Source: Gammaproteobacteria bacterium | GTDB lineage: Bacteria > Pseudomonadota > Gammaproteobacteria > Steroidobacterales > Rariloculaceae | NCBI GenBank assembly: GCA_022819855.1 | Contig: JAJEGN010000005.1 | Span: 133,724 to 197,723, forward strand | DNA: 64,000 bases | Direction of reading: 5' to 3' | Shown: piece by piece, positions 56,143 to 64,000 of the stretch | Layout of the letters: each line of letters begins with the position of its first letter | Numbering within the stretch: the first letter of the stretch is position 1 | Made by a program: the position numbers and the translations under genes | The notes under the pieces: generated by a model | Databases searched by the model: none | What the model was told of the DNA's origin: nothing | What the model saw: the letters and a program-made list of their open reading frames with translations, nothing else

Positions 56143-56255
56143 ACGGGCGGGCCGGCAGCCGGAGGCAGAACCTCGCGTCGCGCCGGGACGGCGAGGCGGT
56201 CTTCCGGCAAAATCAGCGGAACTTTCGTCACGGGCTGCTGACAACAGGGCGATCC

Positions 56256-56687
56256 ATGCAGAGAACGATCATCCACACCGACAAGGCGCCCGCCGCGATC
56301 GGAACCTACAGCCAGGCCGTGCGCGTCGGCGACACGGTGTACCTGTCCGGGCAGATCCCGCTGGATCCGGCGACCATGGAACTCGCAGGCGCGGATGTCG
56401 AAGTGCAGATCAGGCAGGTGTTCGACAACCTGGCCGCCGTCGCCGAAGCTGCGGGAGGCTCTCTGGCAGATGCCGTCAGGCTCACCGTCTACCTCACCGA
56501 TCTTGCGAACTTTCCGCTCGTCAACGAGGTCATGGCCGAGTATTTCAGCGAGCCGTATCCCGCACGCGCGGCGATCGGCGTCGCCGCGCTGCCGAGGAAC
56601 GCGGCTGTCGAGATCGACGCGGTTCTCGTGCTGGCAGCCAGCGGCGGGACTCCGCGTGGTGCCGGGACCGGTGAGGCGCCCGCCTGA
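56256..56687 (+). CDS. ridA: RidA-family enamine/imine deaminase
   Basis: The 143-residue product has [50 protein letters not shown] and [20 protein letters not shown] with the substrate-binding Arg. It detoxifies reactive enamines made by PLP enzymes. The C-terminal tail (about 15 residues) is longer than usual because the gene extends into the recG start region. Confidence 0.94.
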   Translation: MQRTIIHTDKAPAAIGTYSQAVRVGDTVYLSGQIPLDPATMELAGADVEVQIRQVFDNLAAVAEAAGGSLADAVRLTVYLTDLANFPLVNEVMAEYFSEPYPARAAIGVAALPRNAAVEIDAVLVLAASGGTPRGAGTGEAPA

Positions 56688-58764
56688 CAAGGAGCGAGTA
56701 GCGAAGCTCGCCCTGCCGGTCGCAAGCCTCCATGGCGTTGGCCCGAAGCTTGGCGAGCGCTTTGCGCGGCTCGGGGTCGACACCGTTGCGGACCTGCTGT
56801 GTCTCTTGCCGCAGCGCTACGAGGACCGTACCGAGGTCCGCCCGCTTGGCTCGCTGCGTCCGGGCGAGAAGGTTCTGATCGAAGCGAAGGTCGAACTCGC
56901 GGAAGTCGCGTTCAGGGGGCGCCGGTCCCTGCTGTGCCGCGTTACCGACGGCACCGGGGCGATCACCTTGCGCTTCTTTCACTTCTCCAGGGGCCAGCAG
57001 GAGGGGCTGCAGCGGGGTGTCAGGCTCAGGTGCTTCGGCGAAGTGCGTGCCGGCCGGACCGGGCTCGAGATGATCCACCCGGAGTACCGTGCGGTGGATA
57101 CCGATACTCCGCCACCGGAGCCGACGCTGACGCCCGTCTACCCGACCACCGAAGGGTTGCAACAGCAGCGGCTCCGAACGCTCGCCGGGCAGGCGCTTGC
57201 GATGCTTGCCGACGAGCCTCTCGTCGACTACCTGGCCGGCCGGTTCCCGGCCGACTGGCCTTCGATCAACGAAGCGATCGAGTTCCTGCATCGGCCGCCG
57301 CGCGGCGCCGATACGGCGATGCTGCTCGCCGGTCGGCATCCTTGCCAGCGGCGCATCGCGCTCGAGGAACTGCTCGCGCATCGGCTGAGCCTCAGGAACG
57401 CGGCGGCGGGCAGGCGGCGCGAGCGTGCCTGCGGTTTCGATCCGGCCGATGAGCGCGTTGCCCGCTTTCTCGAACGCCTGCCGTTCGAGTTGACCCCAGG
57501 GCAACGCGGCGCCTGGCGCGAGATCGGCGCGGATCTCGGCGAACCCGTACCCATGCATCGTCTGCTGCAGGGCGACGTGGGATCGGGCAAGACCGTCATC
57601 GCCGCGCTCGCGGCGCTCAGTGCGGCGGCTTCGGGTTGCCAGGCAGCGATCATGGCACCGACGGAACTGCTCGCCGAACAGCACCAGGCGAGCTTCAGCG
57701 CCTGGCTTGAGCCGCTCGGCATCGAGGTCGTGCTCCTCACCGGCTCGCTGCCCGCGGCCGAACGCCGCGCGGCACGGGACAGGCTCGCGAGTGGCGGGGC
57801 TGCCGTCGCCGTCGGCACGCATGCGCTCTTCCAGGAGGCGGTGAACTTCAGGCGGCTCGGGCTCGTCGTCGTCGACGAACAGCACCGATTCGGCGTCCAT
57901 CAGCGCCTGAGCCTCAAGCGCAAGGGCGAGCGCGGCGACTTCGCGCCCCACCAGCTCGTGATGACCGCGACGCCGATCCCGCGCACGCTCGCGATGACGG
58001 CCTATGCCGATCTCGACTGCTCGGTCGTCGCCGGCCTGCCGCCCGGCCGGAAACCCGTACGGACGGCCGTGATGCCCGAGGCCAGGCGCGGCCGCCTCGT
58101 CGAACGCATCGCGGCGCACTGCGGGGAGGGGCGCCAGGCGTATTGGGTCTGTCCGCTGATCGAGGAGTCCGACCACGTCGATTCGAGCGCCGCACTTGAA
58201 CGCGAAAGGGAGCTGAGCGCGGCGCTGCCGGGCTTGTCCGTCGGCCTGATTCATGGTCGACTGAAGGCTGCCGAAAAGGAGCGGACGATGCGGGCCTTCA
58301 AGCAGGCACGGCTGGATGTCCTGGTCGCGACCACCGTGATCGAGGTCGGGGTCGACGTGCCGAACGCGAGCCTGATGGTCGTCGAGAACGCCGAGCGTCT
58401 GGGTCTTGCGCAGTTGCACCAGCTTCGCGGCCGCGTCGGCCGCGGCCGGGACGAGTCCGATTGTGTCTTGCTGTACAAGGCTCCGCTGTCCGATCACGCG
58501 AGGGAACGGCTCACGGTGCTGCGCGAGACCAACGACGGTTTCGTCGTGGCCGAAAAGGACATGCAGCTCAGGGGGCCGGGCGAGATGCTCGGGACGCGGC
58601 AGACCGGAATCGTCGAGCTTCGCGTTGCGGATCTGGCTCGCGATGCGGATCTCCTGCCGACGGTGGTTCGCTTGAGCGACGAACTGATGGCGGATGCACC
58701 CGGCTGCGTCGAGCCGCTGACGCGCCGGTGGATCAGGGCCGGCTCAGAGTATGCAAAGGTTTAG
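56671..58764 (+). CDS. recG: ATP-dependent DNA helicase RecG
   Basis: The 697-residue product has an N-terminal wedge/OB domain ([41 protein letters not shown]). Helicase motifs are [11 protein letters not shown] (I), [11 protein letters not shown] (Ia), VVDEQHRFG (II, DEQH), [10 protein letters not shown] (III) and [14 protein letters not shown] with QLRGRVGRG (V-VI). It remodels stalled forks and Holliday junctions. No ATG fits; the GTG at 56671, inside ridA, gives normal length, with GTGs at 56656 and 56659 as alternatives. Confidence 0.95.
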   Translation: MRRPPDKERVAKLALPVASLHGVGPKLGERFARLGVDTVADLLCLLPQRYEDRTEVRPLGSLRPGEKVLIEAKVELAEVAFRGRRSLLCRVTDGTGAITLRFFHFSRGQQEGLQRGVRLRCFGEVRAGRTGLEMIHPEYRAVDTDTPPPEPTLTPVYPTTEGLQQQRLRTLAGQALAMLADEPLVDYLAGRFPADWPSINEAIEFLHRPPRGADTAMLLAGRHPCQRRIALEELLAHRLSLRNAAAGRRRERACGFDPADERVARFLERLPFELTPGQRGAWREIGADLGEPVPMHRLLQGDVGSGKTVIAALAALSAAASGCQAAIMAPTELLAEQHQASFSAWLEPLGIEVVLLTGSLPAAERRAARDRLASGGAAVAVGTHALFQEAVNFRRLGLVVVDEQHRFGVHQRLSLKRKGERGDFAPHQLVMTATPIPRTLAMTAYADLDCSVVAGLPPGRKPVRTAVMPEARRGRLVERIAAHCGEGRQAYWVCPLIEESDHVDSSAALERERELSAALPGLSVGLIHGRLKAAEKERTMRAFKQARLDVLVATTVIEVGVDVPNASLMVVENAERLGLAQLHQLRGRVGRGRDESDCVLLYKAPLSDHARERLTVLRETNDGFVVAEKDMQLRGPGEMLGTRQTGIVELRVADLARDADLLPTVVRLSDELMADAPGCVEPLTRRWIRAGSEYAKV

Positions 58765-59836
58765 GGCCTTGCTCGGCAACGGGCTCGCGACGCTCCGGGA
58801 GTGGCTGCGCCGCATTCCGTGGGCGGCCATGCGCGACAGCTTGCGCAATGTCCCACCGCCGCAGATCCGTGCCAGGCTCGCCGGGTTTTCCCTGGAGCCG
58901 CTGCGCGATCGGGTCAACGCGCTGCCGTGGGCGGCCACGCGCGACAGGGCGTACGCACTCGTACGCGACCTGCCGGAATTCGCCGGCCGCCAGTCGCGCT
59001 ACGCGCGGCTCATGCGCTGGCACCAGCCGACCGGCATCTGGCTGCTGCTGTGGCCGACGCTCTGGGGACTCTGGATCGCCGCGGACGGCCGTCCCGACGA
59101 GTGGGTCCTGATCGTGTTCGTGACCGGCACGATCGTGCTGCGTTCGGCGGGCTGCATCATCAACGACTTCGCCGATCGCAGGATCGATCCGCTCGTGGCG
59201 CGAACCGCCGACCGGCCGCTCGCGAGGGGCGAGGTCACGAGCGCCGAGGCTCTGACGCTCTTCGCCGCGCTGATGCTGGTCGGGTTCGGACTCGTGCTGA
59301 CCCTGAACAGCCTGACCGTGCAACTTGCGGTCATCGGCGCCGTGATCGCGGTCGTCTATCCGTTCACGAAGCGGGTCATCGCCACGCCGCAGTTCGTGCT
59401 CGGGATCGCTTTTGCCTGGGGTGTGCCGATGGCTTTCGCCGCCGAACTGGGAACCGTCCCGCGGCTGGGCTGGCTGCTGTTTCTGGCGGCGGTCATCTGG
59501 GGCGTGGTCTACGACACCCAGTACGCGATGGCCGACCGGGAGGATGACCTCAAGGCCGGCGTGCGCTCGACGGCGATACTGTTCGGCGAACTCGACCGGA
59601 CGCTGGTCGGCGGCCTGCAACTGCTGCTGTTCTTCGCGCTGCTGCTGGTCGGCCTCGGTGCAGGGCTCGGCGTCTGGTACCACGGCGGCGTCGCGCTCGC
59701 GGCGGGTCTCGCGGTTTACCAGCAGTACCTGATCCGCGATCGCGACCCTGCGCGCTGTCTGCGCGCGTTCAGGAACAACGCGTGGCTTGGCGGCTGGGTG
59801 TTCGTGGGGCTCCTGCTCGACTATCTGTTCGGCTGA
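58751..59836 (+). CDS. ubiA: 4-Hydroxybenzoate polyprenyltransferase
   Basis: The 361-residue product carries the two Asp-rich prenyl-diphosphate motifs, NDFADRRID and DTQYAMADREDD, within about nine membrane helices beginning at TGIWLLLWPTLWGLW. It prenylates 4-hydroxybenzoate in ubiquinone synthesis. Typical UbiA is near 290 residues; here about 80 extra N-terminal residues precede the RYARLMRWHQP start of the family. They contain an imperfect repeat (IPWAAMRDSLRNVP and LPWAATRDRAYALVRDLP). The start overlaps the recG end by 14 nt. A later in-frame start near the core is possible, so the extension may not be real. Confidence 0.93.
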   Translation: MQRFRALLGNGLATLREWLRRIPWAAMRDSLRNVPPPQIRARLAGFSLEPLRDRVNALPWAATRDRAYALVRDLPEFAGRQSRYARLMRWHQPTGIWLLLWPTLWGLWIAADGRPDEWVLIVFVTGTIVLRSAGCIINDFADRRIDPLVARTADRPLARGEVTSAEALTLFAALMLVGFGLVLTLNSLTVQLAVIGAVIAVVYPFTKRVIATPQFVLGIAFAWGVPMAFAAELGTVPRLGWLLFLAAVIWGVVYDTQYAMADREDDLKAGVRSTAILFGELDRTLVGGLQLLLFFALLLVGLGAGLGVWYHGGVALAAGLAVYQQYLIRDRDPARCLRAFRNNAWLGGWVFVGLLLDYLFG

Positions 59837-59902
59837 ATTCCGTCTGCGAACGTTTCGGGCCGCGCCTGAGCTGTGGGCCGTGCCTGCCGGAACCCGTCGA
59901 GC

Positions 59903-60583
59903 TCAATTTCCCGGGCTGAGCGTTCGCGCGACCGCCCAGGCGTCGGGCATTCCGGCGCCCGCGGCTTGCAGCGACCGGGCCAGCGCGTTGATCGTCGCGC
60001 CGGTCGTAATCACGTCGTCGACGATCGCGAGCCTGAGACCTTCGACCGGGCGCTCGATGCTGAAGGCGCCCTCAAGGTTCTTCAGGCGGTGCCTGGCGTC
60101 GAGCGCGGTCTGCGGCGGCGCGGCGCTGCGGCGCCGGATACCGCGGATCAGAAGCGGAATGGCGAGTTCCGCGGCGAGGCTGCGAGCGATCTCCACGGCT
60201 TGGTTGTAGCCGCGCAGCCGCACGCGATGCGGGTGCATGGGCACGGGCACCAGCGCGTCGATGCCGCCGCTGTGCGGCTCGAGGCTTTCGGCCAGCAGCA
60301 GTCCTAGAGCCCGACCCAGCTTCCGCGCGCGATTGAACTTGAGCGCCTGCACGTGATGGTGCAATGGCATGCAGTAGCTGTACGGTGCAAAGATCGAGTC
60401 AACCTGCCAAGGCTTGTCGCGCTGCGGGCAATGCATGACCGGCCGGGGCAGGCCGCAACGCTTGCAGGCGTTTGTGACGACGGCGAAGTCGCCGCGGCAG
60501 CCGGCGCAGAAGCCCCGCTCCGTGGCACCGCGGCAGCGCGGGCAGACTTCCGGGAAAAGCTTGGCGATGCCTGTAAACTTCAA
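59903..60583 (-). CDS. comF: ComF-family phosphoribosyltransferase-like protein
   Basis: The 226-residue product has an N-terminal double zinc finger (CPRCRGATERGFCAGC and CKRCGLP), a linker with YSYCMPLHHHVQALKFN and a phosphoribosyltransferase-type core: VPVPMHPHRVRLRGYNQA and the PRPP loop LAIVDDVITTGAT. ComF proteins assist DNA uptake in competent bacteria. It is divergent from bioB, the common comF/bio arrangement in gammaproteobacteria. Confidence 0.94.
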   Translation of the reverse strand: MKFTGIAKLFPEVCPRCRGATERGFCAGCRGDFAVVTNACKRCGLPRPVMHCPQRDKPWQVDSIFAPYSYCMPLHHHVQALKFNRARKLGRALGLLLAESLEPHSGGIDALVPVPMHPHRVRLRGYNQAVEIARSLAAELAIPLLIRGIRRRSAAPPQTALDARHRLKNLEGAFSIERPVEGLRLAIVDDVITTGATINALARSLQAAGAGMPDAWAVARTLSPGN

Positions 60584-60834
60584 GTCGCGCTCCAGGTTGA
60601 CAGCCTCGAACCGCGTCCAGATACTCCCATCGACGAAGCCGGGGCGACGGCAGCGCCTCGGGTTCGGCGCGGCTCACGAGAAATGGCGGGACGGCTGCCG
60701 GGGCGTTTCGCAGCCGGAAGCGATCCGGCCAAGCGAATCTGCCGCCGCGCGCAACGTCACCGGAATCGTGCCGGGACGGTCAAGTCCGAACGGGATGCAA
60801 TTTGCGCGACCGCATCCAGGGGAGCAAGACGCAA

Positions 60835-61848
60835 ATGTCGGTCATTGAAGGAGAATTGGCTAGCGCCAGGCTAGGCTCGGCAGCAGCGCTGCCGCCGGAT
60901 GCGGGCATCGACGCCGTCGAGGCGCTGTTCGAAAAGCCGCTGATCGATCTGCTCTTCGAAGCGCAGTCGGTGCATCGGCAGCACTTCGATCCGAACAGCG
61001 TGCAGATCTCGACGCTGCTGTCGATCAAGACCGGCCGCTGTCCGGAGGATTGCGCCTATTGTCCGCAGAGCATCCGCTTCGATACCGAACTCGAAGTTCA
61101 CGACCTCATGCCGGTCGAAGAGGTGAAAGCCGCGGCGCGGCGCGCGAAGGCGGCGGGCGCGACGCGCTTCTGCATGGGGGCCGCGTACCGGGGACCGAAG
61201 GACAAGGATCTCGATCCGATCATCGAGATGATTGGTGAGGTCAGACGTCTCGGCATGGAGAGCTGCGTGACGCTCGGGCTGCTCAAGCCGCACCAGGCGC
61301 GGCGCCTCGCCGACGCCGGCCTCGACTATTACAACCACAACCTCGATACCTCCGAAGCGTTCTACCCGGAAATCATCAGCACGCGAACCTACGCCGACCG
61401 CCTGGAGACGCTCGCGCATGTGCGGGACGCGGGACTGAAAGTGTGCTGCGGCGGCATCCTCGGCATGGGGGAGAGCCGCCGCGACCGGATCGAGCTGTTG
61501 CGGACGCTCGCCTCGATGGACCCGCAGCCGGAGAGCGTGCCGATCAACCGCCTCGTGACCGTTCCGGGCACCCCGCTCGCCGACGCCGAACCGTTCGACA
61601 AGTTCGAGTTCGTCCGCACGATCGCCGTGGCCCGGATCCTCATGCCGCGCTCGCACGTCAGGCTATCGGCTGGGCGCAGCGACTTCAGCGATGAGCTTCA
61701 GGCAATGTGCTTCCTCGCCGGCGCCAATTCGATCTTCTACGGCGACAAGCTGCTGACGACCGACAACCCCGTACCGAACGACGACGAGGCGTTGTTCGCG
61801 AAACTGGGGATCGAGGCGGAACGCGGCTTCACGCACACGCCGGGTTGA
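60835..61848 (+). CDS. bioB: Biotin synthase
   Basis: The ATG at 60835 gives 337 residues; a TTG at 60802 would add eleven. The radical SAM cluster motif is [11 protein letters not shown], preceded by [10 protein letters not shown]. The [2Fe-2S] ligand and substrate regions include [45 protein letters not shown] and [10 protein letters not shown]. It inserts sulfur into dethiobiotin. bioC follows after 13 nt; bioF, bioH, bioA and bioD are not in the window. Confidence 0.96.
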   Translation: MSVIEGELASARLGSAAALPPDAGIDAVEALFEKPLIDLLFEAQSVHRQHFDPNSVQISTLLSIKTGRCPEDCAYCPQSIRFDTELEVHDLMPVEEVKAAARRAKAAGATRFCMGAAYRGPKDKDLDPIIEMIGEVRRLGMESCVTLGLLKPHQARRLADAGLDYYNHNLDTSEAFYPEIISTRTYADRLETLAHVRDAGLKVCCGGILGMGESRRDRIELLRTLASMDPQPESVPINRLVTVPGTPLADAEPFDKFEFVRTIAVARILMPRSHVRLSAGRSDFSDELQAMCFLAGANSIFYGDKLLTTDNPVPNDDEALFAKLGIEAERGFTHTPG

Positions 61849-61861
61849 CCGACGCGCGGCG

Positions 61862-62776
61862 ATGGCGAACCTGGCGGCTCACGATGCGCTGCCGGCACGG
61901 CGCGCCGCAATAAAGGCTTTCGACCGGGCGAGCGCGAACTTCCGCGTGGCGAGCGTCGTCCACGACGAGGCGCGCGACCGCCTGCTCGGCAGGCTCGAGT
62001 TGGTGCGGCTTGCGCCGCAGACAATCGTCGATCTGGGTTGCGCGGATGGCCGGGGCGCGCTGGCGCTTGCCACGCGCTATCCCGATGCGCGCGTACTCGC
62101 GGTCGACTCAAGCCAGGCGATGTGCGAGTCGGCGGCGCAGACACTGGCCGGGCAAACCAACGCCGCCGTCCTTGGCGGCGATGCCGAGCAACTGCCAGTC
62201 GCCGAAAACGCCGCACAGTTGCTGCTCGCGAACCTCGTGCTGCCCTGGTGCCGGCCCGAAGCGGCATTCGCCGAAGCGGCGCGGGTGCTCGGCGACGGCG
62301 GCCTGTTCCTGTTCGCGACGCTCGGACCCGACTCGCTCGAGCAGGTCCGCCGCGCCTGGTCGACCGTGGACGACCAAATCCACGTGCATGGATTCTTCGA
62401 CATGCACGATCTCGGCGACCTCGCGCTTGCGGCCGGACTCGATGAGCCGGTGCTCGACGTGGACCGCCTCGAGCTGAGCTATCGCGATGTTGGCTCGCTC
62501 GTCAGCGATCTCAGGGCTTGCGGGGCTGTAAACGTCGCGGCCGGCCGGCGCAAGACACTGACGGGACCGGGGCGCTGGAAGGGTTTCGAGCGCGCCTTGC
62601 TCGCGAACCGGCGTGACGGCCGGTTCACGGTCACGATCGAGCTCATCCTGGGACAGGCCTGGGGTGGCGGCGCACCTCGGCAATCGGTCGAACCGTCGGA
62701 CGAAATAGCGGTGCCGGTTGCCGGAATCGGCCGGGTGCGTCGCTCGTTCGTCGGAATGCCAAGCCCGTATCGGTAG
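61862..62776 (+). CDS. bioC: Malonyl-ACP O-methyltransferase BioC
   Basis: The 304-residue SAM-dependent methyltransferase has AFDRASANFRVASVVHDEARDRLL near the N terminus, SAM motif I IVDLGCADGRGALAL, VLAVDSSQAM, LLLANLVLPWC and FATLGPDSLEQVRRAW, matching BioC. It starts pimelate synthesis by methylating malonyl-ACP. It follows bioB directly without the bioF and bioH genes that usually separate them. Confidence 0.9.
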   Translation: MANLAAHDALPARRAAIKAFDRASANFRVASVVHDEARDRLLGRLELVRLAPQTIVDLGCADGRGALALATRYPDARVLAVDSSQAMCESAAQTLAGQTNAAVLGGDAEQLPVAENAAQLLLANLVLPWCRPEAAFAEAARVLGDGGLFLFATLGPDSLEQVRRAWSTVDDQIHVHGFFDMHDLGDLALAAGLDEPVLDVDRLELSYRDVGSLVSDLRACGAVNVAAGRRKTLTGPGRWKGFERALLANRRDGRFTVTIELILGQAWGGGAPRQSVEPSDEIAVPVAGIGRVRRSFVGMPSPYR

Positions 62777-62786
62777 GCTTCCGGAG

Positions 62787-63734
62787 CTACAGATCGAACC
62801 GAAGCGTCACGAGCAGTGAGTGGGTCCGGAAGTCGGCGACGGTTTCGTTGATACGGACCCGAATCTCCCTCCGCGTTCCATCCTCCCTGTACCGCACGAT
62901 GGCGATGTCGCCGACATCGGTCCGTATTTCGCCCGCATCGGTGTATCGATAGCTCAGGTCGAGATGGATGTTCTCGCGAAGCTGCACCCCAACGCCCGCC
63001 GCCAGCATCCAGGCGCGATTCCGTCCGCTTCCGCCGGGGATGCCCGTGAAGGGGACCTCCCCGCCCGGACCCCGGCGGAGATATCCGTCCGGATTGTCCG
63101 GTTCGGGAAACCGTTGCACGTAGTCGCTCAGACGGTACCTGGTGAAACCCACACCGACGCCGACGAAGGGCCGTAGCGAACGATCGGAGCCGATCCTCCG
63201 TCCCGGAAAGTCAAAGAATCCGGTCAGAAGGAGCTGCCGGGTGTCCAGCTTTGCCTCGGACGGCTGACGCGCTCCCGCGTTCGGATAGTTCGTGTCGCCC
63301 CGGTAATCGAGCGAACGGGCGACGCCGAGCTCCAACTGGGCGCGCAGCCCCGACGGCCACCGGCCACCCACCGCCAATCCCAACTGCGGGCCGTCGTCTA
63401 CCACGCCGGCATCGAACGAATCCATGCTGCCGTACAGCGCTGCATGACCGCTATCCGCACCGTCGGCAAACCGCGTGCCTTTTGAACGGATCACGGCCAT
63501 ACCCGCGCTCACGTAGGGAACGATTCCGGCGGGATTCGCTGCGGCTGCGGAAGGACCGACCGTGGGTCCGGACGTTTCGGCCGAGTCTGCGGAAGGCTGA
63601 CCATGGACCACCGAACTGCACGCGACGATGAGGAACGCCAGAACCGCCGGTCGAAATCGCGCGGCGCCACTCTGCGGCACGACCGCATCAGACTGCGGTA
63701 CGGCGGCTCTGCGTAAGGGAAAGCTCCGGCCCAT
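62787..63734 (-). CDS. Outer-membrane beta-barrel protein
   Basis: The product has a signal peptide-like hydrophobic segment (AVLAFLIVACSSVVHGQ) followed by alternating amphipathic strands, GVGVGFTRYRLSDYVQ and a final IHLDLSYRYTD through TVADFRTHSLLVTLRFDL, ending in aromatic-hydrophobic as outer-membrane barrels do. It resembles small OmpW/OmpA-like porin barrels. The frame is open upstream to 63845 with ATG at 63821, 63743 and 63734 and GTG at 63680; I give 63734, but the true start is uncertain. The family name is not more specific than this. Confidence 0.72.
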   Translation of the reverse strand: MGRSFPLRRAAVPQSDAVVPQSGAARFRPAVLAFLIVACSSVVHGQPSADSAETSGPTVGPSAAAANPAGIVPYVSAGMAVIRSKGTRFADGADSGHAALYGSMDSFDAGVVDDGPQLGLAVGGRWPSGLRAQLELGVARSLDYRGDTNYPNAGARQPSEAKLDTRQLLLTGFFDFPGRRIGSDRSLRPFVGVGVGFTRYRLSDYVQRFPEPDNPDGYLRRGPGGEVPFTGIPGGSGRNRAWMLAAGVGVQLRENIHLDLSYRYTDAGEIRTDVGDIAIVRYREDGTRREIRVRINETVADFRTHSLLVTLRFDL

Positions 63735-63845
63735 CGTCAGCATGTCCAGGAAGAATCGTCCGACTCGAGGCTGCCGTCGCCGGCGGAGCGCGTAATCGTA
63801 CCGACGTAACCTTTCCGCCATTTCACCAGGATATACGGGAATCAA

Positions 63846-64000
63846 GGCTTTCGGTTGACTGTCGATTTCCGTTCGATCATCATCCCTTCTTGCAACAACA
63901 CGTAGCTCGCTAGGTCGGGTTACCTGCTGAATACAACAGCCCGTACGACCAGATGCGGAGTCATGACCCGCATTGGCAAATAGGCAGGACTCACCTTCAC
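63846..64000. other. Right-edge non-coding stretch
   Basis: No gene is supported. It is upstream of the beta-barrel gene on the minus strand and may hold its promoter, but no clear pair of promoter boxes was found. Confidence 0.3.

Overview
This window looks like a high-GC gammaproteobacterial chromosome. The evidence is a pilMNOPQ-aroK-aroB block divergent from a class A penicillin-binding protein, a ybbA/tesA divergent pair, rph/yicC, gmk-rpoZ-spoT-recG, comF/bioB-bioC, ubiA and a hexameric-type citrate synthase. No rRNA, tRNA or CRISPR array was seen.

Region 1 (1-8.1 kb) is an accessory island that is visibly more A+T-rich than the rest. It opens with a tightly packed plus-strand operon: the end of a radical SAM protein, a GHKL (Hsp90-like) ATPase, a PIN-like nuclease and a second, paralogous GHKL ATPase. 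I do not recognise this combination as a named system; the architecture suggests a defence-type ATPase/nuclease module. After it come a small RX4H (HEPN-like) gene, a frameshifted remnant of a small conserved gene, and a parDE toxin-antitoxin pair.

Region 2 (8.1-16.5 kb, minus strand) holds a CinA-like gene and one complete trp operon, trpE-G-D-C-F-B-A, followed by a DUF2007/zinc-ribbon gene. Upstream of trpE I can read a promoter, a 16-residue leader peptide with tandem Trp codons and a terminator hairpin whose 5' arm can instead pair with the leader, which is classical attenuation. A 62-nt tandem duplication at the trpE-trpG junction creates a 21-codon ORF.

Region 3 (16.5-31.3 kb) is a sterol biosynthesis cluster on the minus strand: NAD-dependent decarboxylase/dehydrogenase (SdmB-like), Rieske oxygenase (SdmA-like), sterol C-14 reductase family, CYP51, one 1131-codon ORF joining squalene epoxidase to oxidosqualene cyclase, an FAD oxidoreductase and a sterol C-24 methyltransferase. 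An SLC13-type permease follows and an ABC exporter diverges from its head. The genes would take squalene to a demethylated and probably side-chain-methylated sterol.

Region 4 (31.3-64 kb) is mostly housekeeping: a PEP-carboxylase-family protein that has lost its catalytic histidine motif, ybbA/tesA, fadD, a DUF445 protein, aroB, aroK, pilQ-M, the penicillin-binding protein, gltA, rpmE, a 420-bp intergenic stretch with DnaA-box-like sequences, rdgB-rph, yicC-gmk-rpoZ-spoT-ridA-recG-ubiA, comF, bioB-bioC and an outer-membrane beta-barrel gene at the right edge.
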